Source: a virus. Taken from it: DNA of 40,108 nucleotides. Position numbers and translations under genes: made by a program. The notes below the pieces were generated by a model. It searched no databases. It was not told the origin of the DNA and worked only from the letters and a program-made list of their open reading frames with translations. How positions within the stretch are numbered: position 1 is the first letter of the stretch; every line of letters starts with the position of its first letter. Positions 13,904 to 21,483 of the stretch are shown here, piece after piece. The stretch is taken from IMG/VR virus record IMGVR_UViG_3300025154_000221, positions 1 through 40,108 of that record. One strand, given 5' to 3'.

Positions 13904-14038
13904 ATGGACTGCAAGCACAAAGAAACATGCCGTCAATATTGGTTAAACACTGGAAGCAAAACACATTGCACACACTTAAAGACCTGCGTATGCAGTGAGC
14001 CAGTAAAGCAGGCATTGAATTTACAGCAAGGCAGATGA
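13904..14038 (+). CDS. 44-residue Cys/His-rich protein
   Basis: Contains C3, H5, C9, then HCTHLKTCVC near 21-30, suitable ligands for one or two zinc ions. Starts three bases after the preceding stop. One of many tiny metal-binding proteins of the early region. No family recognised. Confidence 0.6.
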   Translation: MDCKHKETCRQYWLNTGSKTHCTHLKTCVCSEPVKQALNLQQGR

Positions 14039-14045
14039 CTCCCAC

Positions 14046-14061
14046 GCCGCCCCCGTGCGGC
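14046..14061. repeat. GC-rich hairpin element
   Basis: GCCGC-ccccgt-GCGGC, followed by CCTTTT. It lies 7 bases after a stop codon, and could act as a weak terminator. Confidence 0.65.
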
Positions 14062-14113
14062 CCTTTTCCTAAATCTCTGACAGGTTATAGGGATTTAATT
14101 AAAGGATAGCACA

Positions 14114-14479
14114 ATGAATGTAAACTATGACCCTGCCGCAGAATGGAATAAGCACTGCGATTATCAGGAAAAAGCAGAAAAAAGATACATAGAAGAAAAC
14201 CAAGCAAAGCAGGAAAATGAGCTTGAAAAATGGATGCCGAAGCTGATTAACTTCTGGAATAGGTTTTATAAGCAATCAAGCTGGAACGAGCGAGTTTTGT
14301 TGTGTATCTATATTTGCAACCATTACTACGGCAACCTAACTGTAAAACTAAGGGCTGATGACCTGTATGAAGTCCTTGATGAATTTCCCTTTGCTGTTGA
14401 CGCCATAGATGATTTATTCAGTGAAGATTTACACCTTGCCGTGTTAAGGCTTAAAAATTGGATGGAGGAAATCGAATAA
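14114..14479 (+). CDS. Acidic early protein, unknown
   Basis: 121 residues, acidic and helical, with many aromatic residues (KWMPKLINFWNRFYKQ) and an acidic second half (VLDEFPFAVDAIDDLFSED). Possibly a DNA mimic or protein-interaction module. Ribosome site AAAGGATAGCACA. The last base of its stop is the first base of the next ATG. No family recognised. Confidence 0.65.
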   Translation: MNVNYDPAAEWNKHCDYQEKAEKRYIEENQAKQENELEKWMPKLINFWNRFYKQSSWNERVLLCIYICNHYYGNLTVKLRADDLYEVLDEFPFAVDAIDDLFSEDLHLAVLRLKNWMEEIE

Positions 14480-14652
14480 TGACAGACCACATATTAAATT
14501 TATCGCTTCTGTCTGATTGTTACGCGATCAAGGCCATTGCTGAAAGAAATATTGAAATACTAACAAAGGAAATCGGCGTAGAAATAATAGAACAACATAT
14601 GGAAAAAGAATCAGCCAAATTATTTGAGAACAACGACCACAGCAACAATTAA
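14479..14652 (+). CDS. 57-residue helical early protein
   Basis: From ATG 14479 (TAATG coupling). Sequence MTDHILNLSLLSDCYAIKAI then a long helix with ERNIEILTKEIGVEIIEQHM. Length and lack of motifs allow no assignment. Confidence 0.6.
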   Translation: MTDHILNLSLLSDCYAIKAIAERNIEILTKEIGVEIIEQHMEKESAKLFENNDHSNN

Positions 14653-14664
14653 AGAGGGAAATAA

Positions 14665-14787
14665 ATGGAATTTATAGCGTGCTTATTATGTCTGATAGCC
14701 GGATTCTTTGTTAAAGACCCTGTGACGGGCTGGCTGTCCGACCTGGAAGATAAAAAAGAATTAGAAGAATACTTTAGGAATAATTAA
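14665..14787 (+). CDS. 40-residue membrane protein
   Basis: Starts behind AGAGGGAAATAA. The N-terminal 16 residues are hydrophobic (MEFIACLLCLIAGFFV), followed by a short acidic tail (LSDLEDKKELEEYFRNN). A single-pass inner-membrane peptide. Function unknown. Confidence 0.55.
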   Translation: MEFIACLLCLIAGFFVKDPVTGWLSDLEDKKELEEYFRNN

Positions 14788-14817
14788 ATGCCCCGTAGTG
14801 GGCGGAAAGAGGTAAAT

Positions 14818-15591
14818 ATGACAGGCACAGAAATTCAGGTACATTCAAATAATTTTATAGATAAGGTGGATGTACAGCAAATGAAGGCAACAATGACGAA
14901 AGTTGCCACACTAAGGGCTACAATAAAAAACATTTTAGTCGAGGGAACTGATTACGGAACAATACCAGGCTGTGGCGACAAACCAGCTCTTTTAAAGCCA
15001 GGTGCAGAAAAAACATTAATTGCGCTGGGTGTTTCATGTGAATATGAACTTGTAGAAAAAACTGAAAAATTTGATGATAAAGGCTTTTTTGCTTATACAG
15101 TAAAATGCTCAATATCACATAGCGGCAACAAGATAACGGAAGGATTAGGTCACGCTAACTCAAAAGAGCAAAAATGGGCTTTCAAATGGGTTACAGAAAA
15201 ACAATTACCTGATGGTTTAGACAAAAATGCTCTTGAGAAAAAAGAATTTAAAGGGCAATATGGCTCGTATTTTAAATATAAAGTAGATGAAGATGCCAAC
15301 TCTAAAGCAAATACAATATTAAAAATGGCTAAAAAGCGTGCACAGGTTGATGCAACTTTAGCACTTGCAGGGTTATCTGATATATTCACACAGGAAGATT
15401 TAGTTGACGGCAACGTAATTGACGTTGAGCCTTCAAAGCCAAAAAATGGCAATGGCAATACAAACCGCAATATCACAATGGCAGAAAAAGACGAACTGAA
15501 AGAAAAAATAGGAGCTTCCGAGTTTGCAAGCCTTATGAATGAAAACAAAGGTCAATTATCTTATAACAAATATCTAGAATTAATAGTTTAA
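14818..15591 (+). CDS. Candidate single-strand annealing/ssDNA-binding phage protein
   Basis: 257 residues from ATG 14818 (AGAGGTAAAT upstream; an ATG at 14788 lacks a site). Core features: EGTDYGTIPGCGDKPALLKP near 41-60, EGLGHANSKEQKWAF near 107-120, and NTILKMAKKRAQVDATLALA near 161-180 followed by SDIFTQEDL. This pattern belongs to a phage family beside replication/recombination genes; I believe it is Rad52-like or ssDNA-binding, but this is from memory of context. The C-terminal 60 residues after an Asn/Gly linker form a small helical domain. The DUF1064 nuclease gene nearby fits a recombination module. Confidence 0.55.
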   Translation: MTGTEIQVHSNNFIDKVDVQQMKATMTKVATLRATIKNILVEGTDYGTIPGCGDKPALLKPGAEKTLIALGVSCEYELVEKTEKFDDKGFFAYTVKCSISHSGNKITEGLGHANSKEQKWAFKWVTEKQLPDGLDKNALEKKEFKGQYGSYFKYKVDEDANSKANTILKMAKKRAQVDATLALAGLSDIFTQEDLVDGNVIDVEPSKPKNGNGNTNRNITMAEKDELKEKIGASEFASLMNENKGQLSYNKYLELIV

Positions 15592-15602
15592 GTAACCCCA
15601 CC

Positions 15603-15618
15603 GGCGGGCGCGCCTGCC
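15603..15618. repeat. GC-rich palindrome element
   Basis: GGCGGGCGCGCCTGCC is a 16-bp palindrome with one G-U pair, 11 bases after a stop codon and upstream of the next ribosome site. Confidence 0.65.
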
Positions 15619-15646
15619 ACTTACTACAATTAGAAGGAGAAGGAAT

Positions 15647-15880
15647 ATGAACTCATTAGGAAAAAGAACCAGAAAAGGCTATGAGGGAATAAGTGCATGG
15701 AAATTTAACCAGACTTATCCAATAGGAACAGAAATTAGATACTACCCTGTTACAGGCCAACCAAAATTTGAAGTGGGTAAAACAACAACAGAAGCATGGG
15801 AATTAGGTCATGGCGAGCCTGTTGTGACTACAGATATTATGGGGGGCGGTTTGTCCCTTGCTAATATCGAAGTGATTTAA
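15647..15880 (+). CDS. 77-residue early protein, unknown
   Basis: Behind GAAGGAGAAGGAAT. A compact beta-like protein with GTEIRYYPVTGQPKFEVGKT and ELGHGEPVVTT; the order of strands suggests a small barrel. Followed directly by a GC-rich element. Function unknown. Confidence 0.65.
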   Translation: MNSLGKRTRKGYEGISAWKFNQTYPIGTEIRYYPVTGQPKFEVGKTTTEAWELGHGEPVVTTDIMGGGLSLANIEVI

Positions 15881-16027
15881 CCCCCGGCCGCGTGCGAGCC
15901 TGCTGAAAAAGGCAGGACTATTAGGCCACTTGGGACAGAGGTTGGCGGATGTCCTTCTTTAAAAAACCGCCTCCCCTTTGGGGTAACAATTAAATATGTT
16001 TTGGATGAGCGAGAAGGAAAACTGAAT

Positions 16028-16261
16028 ATGTGTGAAGATTGCAATAAATGCGAGTATAAGATTTATAACAATGCCCTGCACCGGGCTTTATACCTGTGCG
16101 CACCGGCTAAAATACAGCTAAATGTTGTTAGGTTGGCAGATAGATATATTACAGAAAAGCCATATTTAAGCGAGCCACGGCCTACTGATGATGATTTTGC
16201 AAATACGTTTGAGTTGGACACAGTTAAAAGGCTTTTTAAGCTGGAGGCGGGGGAGTCGTGA
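16028..16261 (+). CDS. 77-residue Cys-rich early protein
   Basis: Start ATG 16028 after GAAGGAAAACTGA; an upstream TTG at 16001 is less likely. N-terminal CEDCNKCEYKIY has three Cys, a fourth lies in YLCAPAK. The C-terminal half is helical with ELDTVKRLFKLEAGES. The stop overlaps the next GTG (GTGA), coupling it to the DUF1064 nuclease. Probable zinc binder. Confidence 0.65.
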   Translation: MCEDCNKCEYKIYNNALHRALYLCAPAKIQLNVVRLADRYITEKPYLSEPRPTDDDFANTFELDTVKRLFKLEAGES

Positions 16262-16575
16262 ATAAATACGGAAACACCCGTATAACCTATCTAGGTAAGA
16301 ACTTCGACTCTATGTCCGAAGCTGATAGATATTGCGAATTGCTTTGCATGCAGCGTGCGGGGGAAATTAAGGATTTAAAACTACAGCCACAATTTGACTT
16401 TCTAGAGAATGGGAAGCTTATATTTAGTTATTTTGCTGATTTCAGTTATACAGAAATAGCTAAAAACAAGTTGATTATTGAAGATGTCAAGGGCATGAGG
16501 ACTGACACATACAAGCTTAAGAAAAAACTTATTGAATCAAGGCACAAGATAAAGATTACGGAGGTGAAAGCATGA
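16258..16575 (+). CDS. DUF1064-family nuclease (PD-(D/E)xK-like)
   Basis: 105 residues from GTG 16258. Family pattern: KYGNTRITYLGKNFDSMSEA (E as in the first catalytic position), ERYCEL-like YCELLCMQRAGEIKDLKLQP, then YFADFSYTE and IIEDVKGMRTDTYKLKKKL. The D...D-x-K (ADF, EDVKG) arrangement matches PD-(D/E)xK endonucleases. Members are phage proteins thought to process branched DNA, like RusA/RecU resolvases. Coupled to the flanking genes by overlaps of 4 bp on both sides. Confidence 0.8.
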   Translation: MNKYGNTRITYLGKNFDSMSEADRYCELLCMQRAGEIKDLKLQPQFDFLENGKLIFSYFADFSYTEIAKNKLIIEDVKGMRTDTYKLKKKLIESRHKIKITEVKA

Positions 16576-16877
16576 TAAATAACTGTGTATTAGAGGGATT
16601 CATTAGGACTTTAGAAGAAAAAAGTAACAATTATGGAGTTTTAGCTTATTTGGATTCTATAAAAGACTATTGGGAAAAGAAGCGCAAAAAAGAGAAGGTC
16701 AAAAAACCTGAACCAATGTTTACAGAGCCTTTTATAAAAGAAATAAAACGCCTTAAAGAGCTTATAGATTATTATTCAGGAACTGTAACAGTTGATAAAA
16801 AACTATTAAAAAGACATTCAGAGTTAAGTAACAACTTTATACAGGCGTGGAAGCTGTATAAGCAAAGCACATTTTAA
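16572..16877 (+). CDS. Basic helical early protein
   Basis: 101 residues from an ATG overlapping the DUF1064 stop. Lys-rich linker (YWEKKRKKEKVKKPEPMF) between two helical parts. Probably binds nucleic acid or the adjacent nuclease. No family recognised. Confidence 0.65.
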   Translation: MINNCVLEGFIRTLEEKSNNYGVLAYLDSIKDYWEKKRKKEKVKKPEPMFTEPFIKEIKRLKELIDYYSGTVTVDKKLLKRHSELSNNFIQAWKLYKQSTF

Positions 16878-16888
16878 AGGAGGCAACC

Positions 16889-17041
16889 ATGACAGCATTT
16901 AACAAATATAAATGTAAAAATTGCGGAAGCACAGATGTAAAATGTCCGCATGGATGCGTATATTTACAGTGTCAGGCTTGCAATAACGACATAGCCCGGG
17001 GCGTGGGGTTTGAGATTATCAGGAAAGGAGAAAACCGGTGA
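16889..17041 (+). CDS. 50-residue zinc-ribbon protein
   Basis: ATG 16889 behind AAAGGAGGCAACC. Knuckles C9-x2-C12 (KCKNCG), C19, C24 and CQAC (C29-x2-C32) form a four-Cys zinc ribbon with an aromatic loop. It ends in GTGA overlapping the next gene. Small DNA- or protein-binding module. Confidence 0.65.
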   Translation: MTAFNKYKCKNCGSTDVKCPHGCVYLQCQACNNDIARGVGFEIIRKGENR

Positions 17042-17325
17042 GCGAAAAAGAATTAAGTTATGTTGATTTAAGGTCAATATGTTTTTCGGACTGGGCAAAT
17101 GGTTGCGAGCATTTAACGGACGAATACAGGAGCTTTGAATGCAGGCACCCAAAGGCTGAAAAAGATGAGGACAAGGGTTATCCATATTGCATGGATTGTT
17201 ATTGCCCTATGATTGACCACTTTGAGGAATACATAGATGAAGATCGTCCTGATCTCAGAATTATTGATTTAAAAGAACAAAACCAAGACCTTGAAGCCCA
17301 GCTCCAAGCGCAGGCGGCGGCATGA
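17038..17325 (+). CDS. Cys-rich acidic protein
   Basis: 95 residues from GTG 17038. Cys at SICFSDW, GCEHL, ECRHP, YCMDCYCPM: six to seven metal-capable ligands in the first 65 residues, then an acidic coil (EEYIDEDRPDL) and a Gln/Ala tail (QDLEAQLQAQAAA). Overlaps both neighbours by 4 bp. No family recognised. Confidence 0.65.
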   Translation: MSEKELSYVDLRSICFSDWANGCEHLTDEYRSFECRHPKAEKDEDKGYPYCMDCYCPMIDHFEEYIDEDRPDLRIIDLKEQNQDLEAQLQAQAAA

Positions 17326-17441
17326 GTTATGATTTATGCCGGAATTGCGGGCAATGGGAATTAATGGAAGCTGGTGATCTTTGCGAGGATTGTTATAACG
17401 AATTAAACGGCATTGACCCTGATAACAACGAAGAAGAATAG
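17322..17441 (+). CDS. 39-residue zinc-ribbon protein
   Basis: Starts in ATGA with the previous stop. C6-x2-C9 (LCRNCGQW) and C21-x2-C24 (LCEDCYNE) form a four-Cys site with an acidic tail. Third in a row of coupled Cys-rich genes directly before the initiator gene. Confidence 0.65.
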   Translation: MSYDLCRNCGQWELMEAGDLCEDCYNELNGIDPDNNEEE

Positions 17442-17450
17442 GAAGCCCTA

Positions 17451-17460
17451 GCCGCGCGGC
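17451..17460. repeat. GC-rich palindrome element
   Basis: GCCGCGCGGC, a perfect 10-bp palindrome between a stop codon and the ribosome site of the initiator gene. Confidence 0.6.
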
Positions 17461-17482
17461 GGGGTGTGCGAGAGGAGAATAT

Positions 17483-18187
17483 ATGGCAAGAAATAGAATA
17501 ATAAAACATCAATTGTGGGGAAACGAGCAATTAGCTGAATGTTCTTTTGGGGCAAGGTTATTATTCATCGGAATGCTTAACTTTGCTGATGACAACGGTC
17601 TTTTGAAGAATAGTCCTAAAAAAAATAAAATGAATGTTTTCCCGGCGGACAATGTTGACGTAGAAAAATTTCTTGATGAGTTAATTAAAAATAACCTTGT
17701 TACGATATACGAATCCAGCGGGCAGGAGTATATCTGGATTATTACATTCTCTGAACATCAGAGGGTAGATAGGCCTAATTTTACTTATCCACTCCCATCG
17801 GGCGAGTTATTAGGTAAATATGGCTATAAAACTTTAAGTAATTCGAAGATCATTCGAAGATCATTCGACGATCATTCGACGAATTTTGAACAACAGAATA
17901 GAACAGAACAGAATAGAATAGAATTATCCGACGAAGATGAATTTTTTAAAATAATTTTCGAATCAAATTACCATACTTTTGAAAATAGAGAAAAAGCCAT
18001 AAAAGTCCTTTTGGGTAGTATTAAAAAAACGTACAAAAATGTCAATTTGGTTGAGATTGCTACAAAATTCAAGCATGCGAATGTGCCGCCCAACTGTAAC
18101 AACGATAATTATATTTTAAAAATTGCAAGTAATTCTCAGGCAAAAGAAATAGTAAAGGATAATGGGAAATGGCAACTGCACGGATAG
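17483..18187 (+). CDS. Replisome organiser / replication initiator (DnaD-like context)
   Basis: 234 residues behind GAGAGGAGAATAT. The N-terminal winged-helix-like domain (IIKHQLWGNEQLAECSFGAR, GMLNFADDNGLLKNSPKKN) is typical of phage replisome organisers. A low-complexity linker near 120-150 (FEQQNRTEQNRIELSD) is encoded by tandem repeats that likely are the origin. The C-terminal domain may contact the helicase. It would bind its own gene, melt the repeat region and load the helicase encoded downstream, with which it overlaps by 19 bp. Confidence 0.75.
   Translation: MARNRIIKHQLWGNEQLAECSFGARLLFIGMLNFADDNGLLKNSPKKNKMNVFPADNVDVEKFLDELIKNNLVTIYESSGQEYIWIITFSEHQRVDRPNFTYPLPSGELLGKYGYKTLSNSKIIRRSFDDHSTNFEQQNRTEQNRIELSDEDEFFKIIFESNYHTFENREKAIKVLLGSIKKTYKNVNLVEIATKFKHANVPPNCNNDNYILKIASNSQAKEIVKDNGKWQLHG
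17841..17925. repeat. Iterons and pentamer repeats: likely replication origin
   Basis: Four 11-bp units: ATTCGAAGATC at 17841 and 17852, ATTCGACGATC at 17863, and a partial ATTCGACGA at 17874. Twelve bases after the last unit come six purine-rich pentamers of the form GAAYA (17896-17925). Iterons plus an easily melted tract inside the initiator gene parallel the lambda O arrangement. Confidence 0.7.
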
Positions 18188-19419
18188 ATTACGAGATAGA
18201 AATAATAGGAATGCTTTTAAATTGTCCTATTAATAGGAAAAACATTCTCGAATTTCTTAAGCTGTACCGTTTTGATAGTAATTGTCAAAAAATAATCAAC
18301 GCAGTTAAAAGCCTTGAGTATATTGATGGCGGCGCTGTTATTGATTACCTTGAAAATAACAAACAATACAATGTAAAAATAGGAGATATAATAGCGCAAG
18401 CCTGTATGAATTACATAACATCGGCTAATTATTCCTCTATTTGTAAAAGACTTCTTGAAGGACAGCTAAAAGACAGTATAAAAAACGCTGAAACTATTGA
18501 AGATATAAGCCTCATAAAAGAACTTCAAAGTTTTATTGAGGAAAACACAAGCAAGGAAATATTTTCCCATATAGGCAAAGATGAGGATTCCGACCTTGAA
18601 CACTATTGTAATACCTATGACAAGGTTATAAAGTCAGGCTTTAAGGAGTTAGATTACATAACCAAGGGCTTTTATGGCGGGGAGTATATCACAATAGCAG
18701 CTGCCACGGGTGCCGGGAAAACCGCCTTTGCTCTTAATTTATGCCGTAGAATAGTAGATCAGAAAAAAAATGTTTTATTTATATCCTTGGAAATGTCAAA
18801 AAGGGAAATAAGAAAACGTTTAAACTGTGCGGAATTACATATAAACTCTTTATTAGTTAGAGGTCACGAGCTTGGAGATAAGCAGGCCGATTACTTTAAT
18901 AACCTTAATAGCTCTATAAATAAACTCCCAGTGTGGATAAATGACGAATATAATATAACTCTTAACAAAATAGAAAGCTATGCCAGGCTTTTAAAAAGAC
19001 AGGGCAACTTAGACGTAATAATAATAGACTATTTAACTCTTTTACAAACCAGTGACCGCTTTAGGGATAAAAGAGAGGAAGTTTGTTATTTAACAAGAGG
19101 ATTGAAGCTTTTAGCCAGAACCTTAGATGTTCCGGTGTTCTGTTTAGCACAGTTGAGCCGTGCGCCCGAGGCAAGATCAAACAAAAGACCAATATTAAGC
19201 GATTTAAAGGAAAGTTCATCTATAGAGCAGGATTCCGACTTTGTAATTTTCTTATACAGGGATGATTATTATAACTCGGAATCAGATAAAAAAGGCATTC
19301 TTGAGGCCGCAGTTGCAAAGGCAAGGGACACTATGACAGGAAATTTTGAGCTTAATTTTGTTAAAGAATATCAGCAAATTTTAGATGTAAATAAGCAATT
19401 TTGGAAATCAAGCAAATGA
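18169..19419 (+). CDS. DnaB-type replicative helicase
   Basis: 416 residues. A DnaB-like N-terminal helical domain (1-125) precedes a RecA-fold motor: Walker A ATGAGKTAF near 181-190, LEMSKREI, Walker B VIIIDYLTLLQ near 281-291, SRAPEARSNKRPILSDLKES, and DSDFVIFLYRDDYY. Forms a hexamer that unwinds DNA ahead of the host polymerase. Slightly shorter than bacterial DnaB (about 450-470). Starts inside the initiator gene, and ends in ATGA with a small gene. No separate loader is evident. Confidence 0.92.
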   Translation: MATARIDYEIEIIGMLLNCPINRKNILEFLKLYRFDSNCQKIINAVKSLEYIDGGAVIDYLENNKQYNVKIGDIIAQACMNYITSANYSSICKRLLEGQLKDSIKNAETIEDISLIKELQSFIEENTSKEIFSHIGKDEDSDLEHYCNTYDKVIKSGFKELDYITKGFYGGEYITIAAATGAGKTAFALNLCRRIVDQKKNVLFISLEMSKREIRKRLNCAELHINSLLVRGHELGDKQADYFNNLNSSINKLPVWINDEYNITLNKIESYARLLKRQGNLDVIIIDYLTLLQTSDRFRDKREEVCYLTRGLKLLARTLDVPVFCLAQLSRAPEARSNKRPILSDLKESSSIEQDSDFVIFLYRDDYYNSESDKKGILEAAVAKARDTMTGNFELNFVKEYQQILDVNKQFWKSSK

Positions 19420-19529
19420 GAAAGACACTACTACTAGCATTTTATAATATGTTACTGCATGAACTGCCAGAGATGAGGGAATTTCTATTAAAAAGAGTGG
19501 AGGAAATACGCAATGCAACATACGTTTAA
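19416..19529 (+). CDS. 37-residue helical protein
   Basis: ATG overlaps the helicase stop. Sequence MRKTLLLAFYNMLLHELPEM then a basic helix; amphipathic rather than clearly membrane. Its 3' end overlaps the next gene by 17 bp. Function unknown. Confidence 0.5.
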   Translation: MRKTLLLAFYNMLLHELPEMREFLLKRVEEIRNATYV

Positions 19530-19659
19530 CCCGTATCAAAATGAAAAGAAGGCAGAACAGAAAAGTATAGAAGAATTAAACGTCATAATAACGCAGCTTA
19601 AATGTAAGTGTGAGGCGTTGCAGGCAAAGATAAACACGTTAGAGAAGTACAAAGCATAG
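19513..19659 (+). CDS. 48-residue coiled-coil protein
   Basis: ATG 19513 behind GTGGAGGAAATACG. Heptad-like helix (SIEELNVIITQLKCKCEALQ and AKINTLEKYKA). CKC in the middle may bind metal or form a disulphide. Overlapping start and a good ribosome site support it. Confidence 0.6.
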   Translation: MQHTFNPYQNEKKAEQKSIEELNVIITQLKCKCEALQAKINTLEKYKA

Positions 19660-19674
19660 GAGGCACGGCGCACG

Positions 19675-19977
19675 ATGAAAGCAAGTGAAGCTTTGAAAAT
19701 ATCACAACAAAATAAAACAAATTTATCAAACAAAAACAAAGATGAATCTAAGTTAAAAACTATCTATAAATTAATTAAAAAGGCGGCCAGTAAGGGTAGT
19801 ACAAGTATTGCGTATTCGCCATGGATGAGCATTAATATGTGCGAAGCATTAACAGAACTTGGTTATAAAGTAAAAAATTCGCCTAAATACAACAGGTACT
19901 CAAAAGAAGAATACAAACCTTATCTTGGTAGCCATGAACACACATATAGAACAATAATTTCTTGGGATACAGTTTAA
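19675..19977 (+). CDS. Small phage protein with C-terminal ISW motif
   Basis: 100 residues behind GGAGGCACGGCGCACG. An N-terminal polar Asn/Lys stretch is followed by a helix (YKLIKKAASKGSTSIAYS), ALTELGYKVKNS, then a C-terminal TIISWDTV. Small proteins with the helix-SIAYS-GYKVK-ISW plan recur in phages of several hosts; no function is established that I know of. Confidence 0.6.
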   Translation: MKASEALKISQQNKTNLSNKNKDESKLKTIYKLIKKAASKGSTSIAYSPWMSINMCEALTELGYKVKNSPKYNRYSKEEYKPYLGSHEHTYRTIISWDTV

Positions 19978-19984
19978 TTTAACC

Positions 19985-19997
19985 GCCCCCCGTGGGC
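19985..19997. repeat. GC-rich hairpin element
   Basis: GCCC-cccgt-GGGC between the stop at 19977 and the ribosome site AGGAAGG of the next gene. Confidence 0.6.
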
Positions 19998-20013
19998 AGG
20001 AAGGAAAAGAGAG

Positions 20014-20637
20014 ATGAACGAAATAAAAACAAGACCACTACCAAGGCAAGATAAGCCTTATGAAATCTTTGTTATGAGTGAAGATAAAGAATCACAGTTA
20101 ATAGGCAGGTACTTATGCGGCGAGTGCCATCAGCAACATTTTCAATATAATTTGGCCGATGAATGTTGCAAAGATAGATTATGCAAGGTCTGCAAAACAA
20201 ATATGGGGAAAAAGTGGGGTTCTTCAATTTGTTCTTCATGTTGGGAAAAGCAAAAAGAAGAAAAAGCTGAAACTGTAGAATACGCAGGTCAGGTTTTGGC
20301 TGATATAGATGGAGATGATTATTTCTTTGATATTGGGGAAGCCATAGACAAATACATTGATGAATATCAAGAAAATACAGAAGATGCTCCTCAATATTTA
20401 TATGTTTGTAAAAAAAATAAATGGGAAGGTATAGATATTGATTCTGTCGTGGAAAATGAACTTGAAGACCATCATGAAGCTGCTTGTGATTACATTGTAG
20501 ACAGACAGGGATTATATGATTTTGTGAAAAATTGGAATGAAAAGCAAACCCTTGAAAGTTGGACAGTGGAATACAAGCAAAAAATAGATTTTCATAAAAT
20601 TCTTGCGGAAGAACTAAAAGAAGAGCCGGTCAGCTAA
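20014..20637 (+). CDS. Cys-rich zinc-binding protein with acidic C-terminal domain
   Basis: 207 residues. Between 33 and 75 it carries CGECHQQHF, ADECCKDRLCKVCKTNMG and SSICSSCWEK: enough ligands for two zinc sites. The remainder is acidic (DIDGDDYFFDIGEAIDKYID) with many aromatics. Weak similarity to phage early proteins of lambdoid type is possible but unproven. Stop overlaps the ATG of a 34-residue gene. Confidence 0.65.
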   Translation: MNEIKTRPLPRQDKPYEIFVMSEDKESQLIGRYLCGECHQQHFQYNLADECCKDRLCKVCKTNMGKKWGSSICSSCWEKQKEEKAETVEYAGQVLADIDGDDYFFDIGEAIDKYIDEYQENTEDAPQYLYVCKKNKWEGIDIDSVVENELEDHHEAACDYIVDRQGLYDFVKNWNEKQTLESWTVEYKQKIDFHKILAEELKEEPVS

Positions 20638-20741
20638 TGCGCCACCGGCTGTGGCTGGGGGGGTATTTAATTAAATACCACGCCGGGGATTTTAAAAGGT
20701 TGTTTACGTGGATGGTTAAGGAGATGAAGGAAAATGACTAA
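20637..20741 (+). CDS. 34-residue protein
   Basis: Coupled on both sides: TAATG with the previous gene and 8-bp overlap with the methylase. Begins MRHRLWLGGYLIKYHAGDFK, basic and aromatic. Its first codons contain a GC-rich hairpin (GCCAC-cggct-GTGGC, 20641-20655), so it may instead be only a spacer. Confidence 0.4.
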   Translation: MRHRLWLGGYLIKYHAGDFKRLFTWMVKEMKEND

Positions 20742-21309
20742 AACATACGACATAACACAGAAAAGCGAGCTAAATACTTATTTAACACCAGAATTTATTT
20801 ACAAGCCTATTATGACGTTTGAAAACATTGAAAGATTTGATTTTGATGTTTGTTGTTCAGAGCCTAATATACCAGCTTTTTATCATATTACTATTTATGG
20901 TGGTTATTATTATAAAAATAGTAATCAGCTACAAGATAGAGATTGCGGACTAAAAACGAAGTGGTTATATACTTGCTGGATGAATCCTCCATTTAACGAA
21001 GCTGATAAATGGGTTAAAAAAGCATATAAAGAAAGTCAAGGCGGGGCGCAGGTGTGGGCTATCTTGCCGCTACGCCCGGAAACAGTATATTTTAGGGATT
21101 ACATTTTTAATAACCCTGATTGCTTCTGGGTGAGCCTGACTAAAAACAAAAACTTAGGATTTTTACATCCAGAAACAAAGCAATTTATGGGGCAGTTTGC
21201 AAAGCCGCTGTGCCTTGTTTACTTTGGCAAGGGCGCCAAGGAAAAAGCTATTAGATGGGCTTCTGAAAACCCGATTCCTGGAGTAGTACATTTTAAGCTT
21301 GGAGGCTAG
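20734..21309 (+). CDS. dam: Phage-type DNA N6-adenine methyltransferase (Dam)
   Basis: 191 residues. Matches the phage Dam family (PF05869): LNTYLTPEFIYKPIMTF at the start, FDFDVCCSEPN, then the catalytic MNPPFNEADKWVKKAYKE with NPPF near 84-87 (N/D-P-P-F motif), and VWAILPLRPET and FGKGA later. Transfers a methyl group from SAM to adenine N6, which may protect phage DNA from host restriction or mark it for packaging/replication control. Length is typical of the family. Confidence 0.9.
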   Translation: MTKTYDITQKSELNTYLTPEFIYKPIMTFENIERFDFDVCCSEPNIPAFYHITIYGGYYYKNSNQLQDRDCGLKTKWLYTCWMNPPFNEADKWVKKAYKESQGGAQVWAILPLRPETVYFRDYIFNNPDCFWVSLTKNKNLGFLHPETKQFMGQFAKPLCLVYFGKGAKEKAIRWASENPIPGVVHFKLGG

Positions 21310-21311
21310 CC

Positions 21312-21464
21312 ATGCGTGACCGGACAAACTTTAAAAACAACCAGCACAAGGACAAGCCCAGCGGTGCGGCGGAGCAGGCAATATACGACCTGATCAGGCG
21401 CATGTCATACGGAGTGGGAGGCTTTGATAAAGAAGTTAGCGAGAAACGGAGGGTTAAGAAGTGA
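21312..21464 (+). CDS. 50-residue basic early protein
   Basis: ATG 21312 behind TTGGAGGCTAGCC. Basic and polar: RTNFKNNQHKDKPSGAAEQA then IYDLIRRMSYGVGGFDKE. The helix with DLIRRM could bind DNA or a partner. No family recognised. Confidence 0.55.
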   Translation: MRDRTNFKNNQHKDKPSGAAEQAIYDLIRRMSYGVGGFDKEVSEKRRVKK

Positions 21465-21483
21465 AATATGGGGATATACATTA

